From contig CAYJLB010000060.1 in the NCBI GenBank assembly GCA_964370845.1, forward strand, positions 1 to 13,762: a stretch of 13,762 bases of DNA, given 5' to 3'. Origin of the DNA: CAYJLB01 sp964370845. Lineage in GTDB: Bacteria > Bacillota > Clostridia > Oscillospirales > Ruminococcaceae. This document shows, in pieces, positions 6,647 through 12,489 of the stretch (positions are counted from its first letter, which is position 1; each line of letters starts with the position of its first letter). The notes beneath the pieces were generated by a model. That model did no database searches. It had not been told where the DNA came from and worked only from the letters and a program-made list of their open reading frames with translations. The position numbers and the translations under genes were made by a program.

Positions 6647-6997
6647 TTAATCAAAGTACTCGTTTGAATCCCTTGGAGCTTCTGCTCGGTCTTGGTTTGT
6701 ATATTCCCTTAAAACTTTTGTTACTGAAATTTTATAACTTTCAAATAGTTTGTTTTTACCTTCAAGTTGGCTCATTCTATGGTCTGCCATAGTACGCCAT
6801 TTTGTCATTGCTTCTTCGCTTTCCCATACATTCATTGACAAAATTTTATCCTCGTTCACAAGACTTTGAAACCTTTCTGCTGAAATAAATCCATCAAAAC
6901 CTGAAAGCATCGGTTTTAGCATTGAAGCTAGTTCTAAGTATCTTGCTTTGCCTTCATTAGTAGGTATTACTTCAAAAAGTACAATATATTTGCTCAT
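6647..6997 (-). CDS. ABM-fold (antibiotic biosynthesis monooxygenase-like) protein
   Basis: The 116-residue protein has the layout of the small dimeric alpha/beta-barrel ABM family: a first strand YIVLFEVIP, a central LSMNVWESEEAMTKWR with the typical Trp residues, then DHRMSQLEGKNKLFESYKI and a final V-x-x-V-x-R-x-Y strand. Members include quinol monooxygenases and heme-degrading enzymes, but many have no known activity, so no reaction is assigned. The start is firm, with AAGGAG about 8 nt before the ATG. It follows the AlkD-like gene by only 18 bases, its ribosome site almost touching that stop codon, so the two are co-transcribed. It ends near the bidirectional terminator. The tail after residue ~100 is polar and is probably an extension. 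Confidence 0.8.
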   Translation of the reverse strand: MSKYIVLFEVIPTNEGKARYLELASMLKPMLSGFDGFISAERFQSLVNEDKILSMNVWESEEAMTKWRTMADHRMSQLEGKNKLFESYKISVTKVLREYTNQDRAEAPRDSNEYFD

Positions 6998-7015
6998 TTG
7001 ATTTCTCCTTACGAC

Positions 7016-7729
7016 TTACTTTCTTTTCATAGATTTAATAATTTCTTTAGTGGCTTTGTCAACTTTTAACGACTCTCTAATTTTTTGCAAAGCCTTGTTA
7101 AAAGTTTCATCGTCTAAATTGTTATCTTTAAGATACCCCATTGTTTCAGTAGGAAAATTTACAAAACACACTTGCAAACACCATGCAACCGCCATTTTCA
7201 CATAGTAATCCTCGTGTTTAATAACATCACATATTAATAATATATCCGAAATATATTGTTTTTCTATATAATGAAATAGAAACATTACCACTGCAAAGCG
7301 TATTTCATAAGCTTCATTTGACTGGTAGTATGGCTGTAAAAAGTTCCAAACTCGCTCTTTATGTAACCTTACAATTTTAAGTTCGTTGCAAAAACTATCA
7401 CACAACGACCAATTTGTAATTTTAGGAACAAACAACGTAATTTGCTCTAAAACAACTTCAATATCTTCATTCATATTACCAATAATGAGAGCTTTTAACA
7501 TTGTTTCCTCAAAATATATATCGCAAGCGTTGTCAAGATAGTCAAGTGGATTGTCCTTGATAATTTTTTTTGCAATTTTTCGTATCTGAGGTATTCTAAC
7601 TCCAATAAGATTTTCACAACCAGGAATTAACGAAGTTGCAAATTCTTTAAATTTTTCATCACAAAGAGCAGTTAACTCTTTTCTGACAACAAATTCTCTT
7701 TCATACACATTTATCACCATATTTTCCAT
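7016..7729 (-). CDS. AlkD-like DNA alkylation repair protein (HEAT-repeat glycosylase)
   Basis: The 237-residue, mostly helical protein matches the AlkD family, which removes N3- and N7-alkylated purines from DNA using stacked HEAT-like repeats instead of base flipping. The key residues of the Bacillus cereus enzyme appear to be kept at the right spacing: Trp107 and Asp111 (NWSLCD), Arg144 (EIRFAVV) and Trp183 (VAWCL). Length is the family norm. The start is uncertain: ATG 7729 has no clear ribosome site, while ATG 7720 (MVINVYE) has a weak TGGAAA before it; the difference is three residues. It is 108 bases downstream of the phosphatase gene, so read-through or a weak promoter of its own (7751-7779) are both possible. 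It is followed closely by the ABM gene. The family call is strong. Confidence 0.85.
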   Translation of the reverse strand: MENMVINVYEREFVVRKELTALCDEKFKEFATSLIPGCENLIGVRIPQIRKIAKKIIKDNPLDYLDNACDIYFEETMLKALIIGNMNEDIEVVLEQITLFVPKITNWSLCDSFCNELKIVRLHKERVWNFLQPYYQSNEAYEIRFAVVMFLFHYIEKQYISDILLICDVIKHEDYYVKMAVAWCLQVCFVNFPTETMGYLKDNNLDDETFNKALQKIRESLKVDKATKEIIKSMKRK

Positions 7730-7750
7730 TAAACTTATAAAATCAATACT

Positions 7751-7779
7751 ATACTAACACAATTTATTTAATTATACAA
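7751..7779 (-). promoter_or_regulatory. Possible promoter for the alkD-like/ABM pair
   Basis: On the minus strand TTGTAT (7779-7774) and TAGTAT (7756-7751) are 17 bp apart, with a TATAAT overlapping the first hexamer at 7776-7771. Both hexamers are weak and the leader would be only about 15 bases. The gap otherwise shows no terminator for the phosphatase gene. Confidence 0.3.
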
Positions 7780-7837
7780 GAAAATTTCAAATTATTCTTC
7801 CTAAATTTGCACCTTCAATTTTTCATTTCATTGACTT

Positions 7838-9013
7838 CTAAAAATAACTAACTTTTATCTTTTTGCCAATTTTTTCCAGATACTGCACAAGTTCTTCAAT
7901 TAACTGCATTTTTATATTAAAATTAATAGGCAAATTTGGATTTTGATGTGCGGGATTAATTGCTTTTCCCACATAAAAATTAATATCAGTTGCTTCTTCT
8001 AACAATAATCTTGCAATAGAAGATGCTCCGTCTTTTTTAACGCTCCATTCAGAATAAAGGCTATTTTCATTTAAGTAATCTTTTGCATAGGTAAGGACTT
8101 TATTTATAGTTATAATCCCTTCAGTAACTAGGTCAACTCCATCAATTTTTGCAATAGGAGGAATGTCAGGGCTAACAAATTCAAGGGTTGGAGTTAAAGT
8201 TTTTTTCAAAAATTTCGCCGCAATACTTGAAGTCGTTCCACCGCAAACTATGTGTTTTCCATCTTTTGAAAAGAACAATGACATCATTTTGTCAGCATCA
8301 TTTTGATTAGAAGGAGGACCTATCACCAAATTCATAGGCACTCTTTTTCGCATTTTTACAGTGCAAACAGTTGTATCATCTCCTGGGCGATTTCCATATA
8401 GCTTAGAACATTCATTTAGCAAAATAGTGTTCAAAGTTTTTGCAGTAAACCCAACGTGGGATAAGGGTTCCATATATTCAATAATTTCTTTTCTGTCCCA
8501 ACCAAAATTAAGTGTACTTCCAACACCTGCGTGAATACAACCATCGCTCATTAAAAAGAAAATGTCATCTTCAAATAAATTTATCTTGGACATTAATATT
8601 TTTTTACCGCTTATAATTGTTTCGTTGTAAGAAAACTCATAATTCTGATTATCTCGAAACAAAATAACTCTAGGGTTGTCATACTGGATTATTTCGGCTT
8701 CTTTATTCCCTTTTAAAATCCTAAAAATAGTAAATGTTGAATAAGCAACTCCACGAACAGCACAAACAGGCAAAGTTGCAGCAATTGTTTCAACACAATC
8801 AGTAATACTCAATCCCTCAGATATCATTGTGGAAATAATTTTAGCAGCAAGGGTGGAGAGAATGTTCGCTTTCACACCGCTTCCAAGTCCATCCGCTAAA
8901 ACAATTGTTGTAGAACCATCAATTCCGTCTACAACGCAAACTTGATCGCCACAAAGTTCTTCCCCATATTTATTCAAACTACTATATCCAATATCGGCGC
9001 ATAAATTAATCAT
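7838..9013 (-). CDS. SpoIIE/PP2C-type protein phosphatase, hydrogenase-linked
   Basis: Residues ~1-222 are a SpoIIE-type PP2C serine/threonine phosphatase. The metal-binding acidic motifs are present: GDQ (Asp23), ADGLGSG (Asp41), MSDG (Asp157) and GDDTT (Asp212/213). Such enzymes need Mn2+/Mg2+ and remove phosphate from proteins, often anti-sigma-factor antagonists. Residues ~226-391 are an extra domain with an IVCGGTTSS loop (~256-263) that I cannot assign. No membrane segment is seen, so it is cytosolic. The start ATG has AAAGGAAAGG 8 nt upstream. It lies downstream of the PAS-bearing hydrogenase, in the order reported for phosphatase-linked sensory [FeFe] hydrogenases, so it is probably the output of that sensor. 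The 111-base gap to the hydrogenase gene is heavily structured (9037-9139), suggesting control at the RNA level. Its target protein is unknown and no kinase is visible here. Confidence 0.88.
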   Translation of the reverse strand: MINLCADIGYSSLNKYGEELCGDQVCVVDGIDGSTTIVLADGLGSGVKANILSTLAAKIISTMISEGLSITDCVETIAATLPVCAVRGVAYSTFTIFRILKGNKEAEIIQYDNPRVILFRDNQNYEFSYNETIISGKKILMSKINLFEDDIFFLMSDGCIHAGVGSTLNFGWDRKEIIEYMEPLSHVGFTAKTLNTILLNECSKLYGNRPGDDTTVCTVKMRKRVPMNLVIGPPSNQNDADKMMSLFFSKDGKHIVCGGTTSSIAAKFLKKTLTPTLEFVSPDIPPIAKIDGVDLVTEGIITINKVLTYAKDYLNENSLYSEWSVKKDGASSIARLLLEEATDINFYVGKAINPAHQNPNLPINFNIKMQLIEELVQYLEKIGKKIKVSYF

Positions 9014-9036
9014 TTATATAACCTTTCCTTTCTAAA

Positions 9037-9107
9037 TTTTGTGCGACTTTTTTACACAATGTTTTAAAGTAAAAAAGTTTCGTTCTTAAGGGACGAAAAG
9101 CACAAAA
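9037..9107 (-). ncRNA. Structured leader before the phosphatase gene, candidate cis-regulatory RNA
   Basis: As minus-strand RNA, an outer helix (9107-9100 with 9044-9037; TTTTGTGC/GCACAAAA, 8 perfect pairs) encloses two hairpins. One is TTTCGT/ACGAAA (9098-9093 with 9083-9078) with a 9-nt loop. The other is ACTTTTTTAC/GTAAAAAAGT (9078-9069 with 9055-9046; 10 perfect pairs) with a 13-nt loop. Together they form a three-way junction that ends a few bases before the AGAAAGGAAAGG ribosome site. The first hairpin followed by its T-run could also act as a terminator, and the second hairpin would hide that T-run. No known riboswitch class is recognised; the folding is by eye. Confidence 0.4.
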
Positions 9108-9110
9108 CAG

Positions 9111-9139
9111 ATGTCAGAAAAATCTTATTTTTCTGACAT
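9111..9139 (-). other. Perfect 13-bp hairpin spanning the hydrogenase stop codon
   Basis: ATGTCAGAAAAAT and ATTTTTCTGACAT are exact inverted arms with only a 3-nt loop, and the TAA stop of the hydrogenase gene lies at the turn. In the mRNA this is a stable stem ending the reading frame just before the structured leader at 9037-9107. It may stabilise or process the upstream message, or slow RNA polymerase. Confidence 0.6.
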
Positions 9140-10810
9140 TATCGACTCTTTTAATTTAGTAAGGGCGATTTTTGTTTCAGCGGCAGTTTCTCCTAATAAA
9201 GAAGCAATTTCATGAACTACTCGCATTTGTTTTTCTATAACTTTATCAGTAGTTTCAATAGTTTTGCGACTAATATCTTCTTTTTTAGCACGTTCTTCTT
9301 CTTCCTTTGTAACATTTCTCATAATGCAAATAAGCATTTTATATTGTTTGTCAAAAATAATTGTTTGGTGAATGTGCTTACCGTACTCAGCTAAAAATAC
9401 TCTTTTATCTCTTATTGAAACTCCGGTATCTCTTACAATCATAAAATCGTCAGGGTCTAAAACTTTTATAATTTGTTCCCCTAAAATATCATTTTGCGAC
9501 CTTAAATTTAACAGCTTCACTGTGGCATTATTTAGTCTTTGTACCTCTAACCTATCGTTTAAAACAAAGATTGCATTAGGAGTATTGTTTACTATTAAAT
9601 CAGAAAAAGTTTCAGCTTTTTCACTTAAATAAGGTAGGCACATTGTAAGGTCAGCTTTTCCATAAAAAACTGCTTCAGCTTTTTCTTTGCAAGAATTATA
9701 ACCGCATGAACCGCAGTTAAGTTCGTCAGCTTCAGTTTCTTTTCCAATTTGTTTTAGAATATTTATTATATCAAATTTTGATGCAGTTATGTTTGTACGT
9801 TCAATGGGAGTAAAACTTTTATGCATATTTTCTAAAGGAAGCTCCGACACAACAAAATCCTTTTCCCCAGCATACTCATTAATTTTAATATTGTCTAAAA
9901 TCGAATTTTTTCTACTTTTTTCCATAACAGGACCACCAATGCAACTTCCCTGACAGGCGGACATTTCAATAAAGCATTTATTAATTTTCCCCTCAAGAAT
10001 TTCCTCTAAAACTCTCATACAATTCTCCACGCCGTCTACTGCAAAATAGGTATAGTCAGGGGATTTGTTTGTTATAGTTTTTAATATTCCACCGGTTGTA
10101 GGGAAAAATCTTGCTAAACTTTCTTTTGTTTCCTCTTTAGAGTCGTTTATTTCAATATTTATATCTTCTTCTTTAAACCATTGAGATAATTCCTCAAAAG
10201 TCAAAGCAACATCTACAATTCCTTCATAGTAGCCAGCTTCATCTTTTTTTGCAACACAAGGTCCTATAAAAACAACTTTTGCATCTGGATATCGACGCTT
10301 TATATCAAGTGCATGTGCTTGCATAGGTGAAACTACATCTGCAAGACATGGCAACAAATTTTGATAATACTTTTGTATAAGTAAGTTTACAGAGTGGCAA
10401 GAAGACGTGATTAGTATGTTTTGTTTATCCTCTGTAATCATTTTCTCGTAAGCATTTTTTACAATTGTTGCTCCTATTGCGGTTTCTTCCGCATGGTGAA
10501 ACCCTAGTTTTTTTATAGCATTTTCTAAAGTTTTTATACTCACTCCATTATAATTTGCAATAAAAGCAGGTGCAATGGAAGCAATAACAGGAACACCTGA
10601 ATAAATATGAACTTTAGTTGCCTCAATACTACTATCAATTTCCTTTGCATTTTGGGGGCAATTTACAAAGCATTGACCACATAAAATGCACTCGTTATTG
10701 ACAATATTAGCTTGTCCACCTGAAAACCGAATAGATTTAACAGGACAACAACGTATACATTTGTAACAATTTTTACAATTTGATTTTTTCAATTTTAAAT
10801 AATCAGCCAT
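9125..10810 (-). CDS. Sensory-type [FeFe] hydrogenase with PAS domain (HydS/group C-like)
   Basis: The 561-residue cytosolic protein has, in order: two [4Fe-4S] ferredoxin motifs (Cys12/15/18/22 and Cys41/44/47/51); an [FeFe]-hydrogenase H-domain; a CGSCGYNSC iron-sulfur motif (Cys366/369/374, with Cys391); a PAS domain (~399-499); and a charged coiled-coil tail. The H-cluster motifs are TSSCH (135-139), GPCVAKKDE (183-191) and EMSACQGSC (282-290). The four cluster cysteines, 138, 185, 286 and 290, are kept, but the proton-relay Cys of catalytic enzymes (first Cys of TSCCP) is Ser137. That pattern, with a PAS domain and a neighbouring PP2C phosphatase, fits putative sensory enzymes better than bulk H2 producers. 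ATG 10810 is chosen (AGGA 10 nt upstream); a TTG at 10819 sits against that site. It follows the [2Fe-2S] gene by 17 bases. The ligand sensed (H2, redox state) is inferred. Confidence 0.9.
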   Translation of the reverse strand: MADYLKLKKSNCKNCYKCIRCCPVKSIRFSGGQANIVNNECILCGQCFVNCPQNAKEIDSSIEATKVHIYSGVPVIASIAPAFIANYNGVSIKTLENAIKKLGFHHAEETAIGATIVKNAYEKMITEDKQNILITSSCHSVNLLIQKYYQNLLPCLADVVSPMQAHALDIKRRYPDAKVVFIGPCVAKKDEAGYYEGIVDVALTFEELSQWFKEEDINIEINDSKEETKESLARFFPTTGGILKTITNKSPDYTYFAVDGVENCMRVLEEILEGKINKCFIEMSACQGSCIGGPVMEKSRKNSILDNIKINEYAGEKDFVVSELPLENMHKSFTPIERTNITASKFDIINILKQIGKETEADELNCGSCGYNSCKEKAEAVFYGKADLTMCLPYLSEKAETFSDLIVNNTPNAIFVLNDRLEVQRLNNATVKLLNLRSQNDILGEQIIKVLDPDDFMIVRDTGVSIRDKRVFLAEYGKHIHQTIIFDKQYKMLICIMRNVTKEEEERAKKEDISRKTIETTDKVIEKQMRVVHEIASLLGETAAETKIALTKLKESIMSEK

Positions 10811-10827
10811 ATATAACAAATCCTATT

Positions 10828-11070
10828 CTATTTAAATTTATTCAATATTTCATTTTCAAAAAAACTATCAGCAAACTCAGGTTTAACTGAGTGAATTTTA
10901 TCATCAATTGAAACACAAACACCCTCTTGACATTTCGACATACAAAAAGCACCTGCTAACTGAATTTTCTCATCTAATTTATGATTTTTAATTTGTTCTT
11001 GTATTTTCTCAACGACTATTTTTGATCCTTTAAGGTGACAAGAACTTCCTATACAAACTTTTATATTCAT
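10828..11070 (-). CDS. Thioredoxin-like [2Fe-2S] ferredoxin, hydrogenase partner
   Basis: The 80-residue protein carries the C-x4-C ... C-x3-C pattern (Cys6, Cys11, Cys43, Cys47) of thioredoxin-fold [2Fe-2S] proteins such as the NuoE/HydC C-terminal domain. It is short compared with NuoE and lacks its helical N-terminus, so it is the electron-carrier domain alone. It is the first gene of the leftward cluster. TAGGAG lies 7 nt before the ATG and the hydrogenase gene follows 17 bases after the stop, so the pair is co-transcribed. It probably passes electrons to or from the hydrogenase's ferredoxin-like domain in the cytosol. Cys52 is an additional cysteine near the cluster. The promoter is overlapped by a near-perfect Rex operator. 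Family is firm; partner assignment rests on gene order. Confidence 0.88.
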   Translation of the reverse strand: MNIKVCIGSSCHLKGSKIVVEKIQEQIKNHKLDEKIQLAGAFCMSKCQEGVCVSIDDKIHSVKPEFADSFFENEILNKFK

Positions 11071-11091
11071 TATTTTTCTCCTATTTTAATC

Positions 11092-11109
11092 TTGTTAATA
11101 TTTTAACAT
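11092..11109. promoter_or_regulatory. Rex operator (ROP site) at the hydrogenase operon promoter
   Basis: TTGTTAATATTTTAACAT matches the established Rex consensus TTGTTAANNNNTTAACAA at every fixed position but the last. It covers the -10 hexamer and the expected start of transcription of the leftward operon. Rex is a repressor that leaves DNA when NADH rises and is known to control fermentation and hydrogenase genes in Clostridia. The rex gene itself is not in the window. Confidence 0.75.
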
Positions 11110-11128
11110 ACTTTTTAATAGTTGTAAA
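11100..11128 (-). promoter_or_regulatory. Sigma-A promoter of the hydrogenase operon
   Basis: On the minus strand TTTACA (11128-11123) and TAAAAT (11105-11100) are exactly 17 bp apart, each 5/6 to consensus. The leader would be about 24 bases, with the TAGGAG site at 11083-11078. Confidence 0.7.
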
Positions 11129-11174
11129 GTGGAAACGGATTTTTTATTGTAAAAAGGTTTCGTTTTCGCAACAT

Positions 11175-11204
11175 TTCATTTTTCTTTAAATAGTGTGCTA
11201 TACT
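11175..11204 (+). promoter_or_regulatory. Promoter of the lipoprotein gene (extended -10)
   Basis: TATACT at 11199-11204 is preceded by TG at 11196-11197, the extended -10 arrangement, which makes up for a weak -35 (TTCATT at 11175-11180, 18 bp away). It is divergent from the hydrogenase operon promoter about 70 bp away. Confidence 0.55.
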
Positions 11205-11213
11205 TTTAATATC

Positions 11214-11234
11214 GGGAAAGCTATGAGCTTTTCC
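11214..11234 (+). other. Hairpin at the 5' end of the lipoprotein transcript
   Basis: GGGAAAGCT and AGCTTTTCC pair over 9 positions (one G-U) around the loop ATG and are followed by TTT. It begins within a few bases of the expected start of transcription. It could protect the 5' end of the mRNA; a weak attenuator is an alternative. Confidence 0.45.
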
Positions 11235-11272
11235 TTTAAATTATGACAAAATTTTGAGAGGAATGTATTAAT

Positions 11273-12382
11273 ATGAAAAAAATTATAGTTGCGTTAATGC
11301 TAGTGTTATCTTTAGGTCTCAGTGCTTGTTCATCTGACAGCGACAAAGGAAATACTGTTGAAACTACAGATACTCAAGTTACTCAAGCCACTCAAGCTAC
11401 TCAAGAGGAAGAAACCGTTACAACAGAAGTTAAGATTGAATTCAATGACAGAGTTAATACCGAAGATATAGTAGTAGAAATACCTACTTTTGTGGGAAAT
11501 TCTAAGGAAATTGAGGCTATGAACAAAGCAGTTGCCGATAGCATTGGAGTTTTTGCTGAAAATTCCACTTCCCCTGAAGGTTATGGAGTTTATTCTTATC
11601 CTGTGACAACGGAAAACTATGTGCAAGTGCTTTCTATTTACGCAGAATATGGAAGTGCTGAATTTGGAAATCTTCTCACTATAAATTATGACAAAAACAA
11701 TGATGATTACATTACTTTAGATGATCTTTTCAGCAGCGATTCTCACGATATGGGAGGAACTTTAGAGGATATTACTGCTCAATATGAAGCAAAGTATGAA
11801 AGTGAAACTGTTAAAAATATTACAATTTTAGGTTTCTTTATCCACGAAAATAACGATGGAGGAGAAGTTGAATTTTTTGTTGAAATTCAAGCAGATGATG
11901 AAAGCGGAGAAACTTGGTTAGATGTTTATTCTTACAAACCAGACTATTCCGACTTAGAATATTTTGACCAAGAATTGATTATCGACCCACTAATTGTGGA
12001 TAAATACGACCCTGAATTAATGGCAAATAAATTAGCTCAAGAAATGTCAGAGTATGAAGAAGAAGAAGATGATGATGATTATGAAGAAGAAGTTGACTTA
12101 ACAATGACCGAAGGGTTATGGAGACTTGATGGTGAGGAATATACTGCATTTTTTGAAATGGACGGAAATGGATATTTTTCAGCATATTATGCAAGCGGTT
12201 CACTTGAGTATGGTGGTTATCTTGAATATATTGATGTTGATGTTGATTATAGCGGCTATACAGTTTTCGAAATGTACACAGGTGAAGATGAAAAGATAAA
12301 TGAGATGTGGTTTTTAGATAGCGAAACATTTTATTTAGGCGAACCAACTGTAGACAACACTTTTGTATTCTTCAAGGATTAA
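11273..12382 (+). CDS. Acidic lipoprotein with RsiV/DUF3298-like region
   Basis: The 369-residue protein starts with a lipoprotein signal, lipobox LSAC with Cys19 as the lipidated residue, so it sits on the outer face of the membrane. A Thr/Gln-rich spacer (VTQATQATQ) leads to a domain at ~52-250 in which LLTINYDKNNDDYITLDDLF resembles the DUF3298/RsiV family of extracytoplasmic domains. Then comes a very acidic linker (~260-275, mostly Glu/Asp) and a second beta-rich domain at ~280-369 (WRLDGEEYTAFFEMDGNGYF) that looks like a small barrel. AGAGGA lies upstream at about 11 nt from the ATG. In B. subtilis RsiV binds lysozyme as an anti-sigma factor, but here there is no cytoplasmic domain and no sigma gene nearby, so that role is not claimed. 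It is a single-gene unit. Confidence 0.82.
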   Translation: MKKIIVALMLVLSLGLSACSSDSDKGNTVETTDTQVTQATQATQEEETVTTEVKIEFNDRVNTEDIVVEIPTFVGNSKEIEAMNKAVADSIGVFAENSTSPEGYGVYSYPVTTENYVQVLSIYAEYGSAEFGNLLTINYDKNNDDYITLDDLFSSDSHDMGGTLEDITAQYEAKYESETVKNITILGFFIHENNDGGEVEFFVEIQADDESGETWLDVYSYKPDYSDLEYFDQELIIDPLIVDKYDPELMANKLAQEMSEYEEEEDDDDYEEEVDLTMTEGLWRLDGEEYTAFFEMDGNGYFSAYYASGSLEYGGYLEYIDVDVDYSGYTVFEMYTGEDEKINEMWFLDSETFYLGEPTVDNTFVFFKD

Positions 12383-12418
12383 TTTTAATTATAATACCTT
12401 CTTAAATGTAGAAATAAA

Positions 12419-12455
12419 AAACCTTCTCGTGCTATGTTACGAGAAGGTTTTTACT
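12419..12455. terminator. Bidirectional terminator
   Basis: AAACCTTCTCGT and ACGAGAAGGTTT form a perfect 12-bp stem around an 8-nt loop. T-runs flank it on both strands. It separates the convergent lipoprotein and GGDEF-EAL genes and can end both. Confidence 0.9.
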
Positions 12456-12489
12456 TATTAAAAAAAGTGCTTTATTTATTATTTAACGT

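Noticed and set aside
10934..10940. TGTCGAA (minus strand) inside the [2Fe-2S] protein gene
   Set aside because: It lies within codons next to the conserved Cys43/Cys47 motif, not at a promoter, so it is probably chance.
11979..12347. Open frame of 122 codons on the minus strand, rich in His, Leu and Gln
   Set aside because: It is the antisense of the acidic lipoprotein codons; the apparent His-rich composition comes from reading GAT/GAA/TAT codons in another frame.
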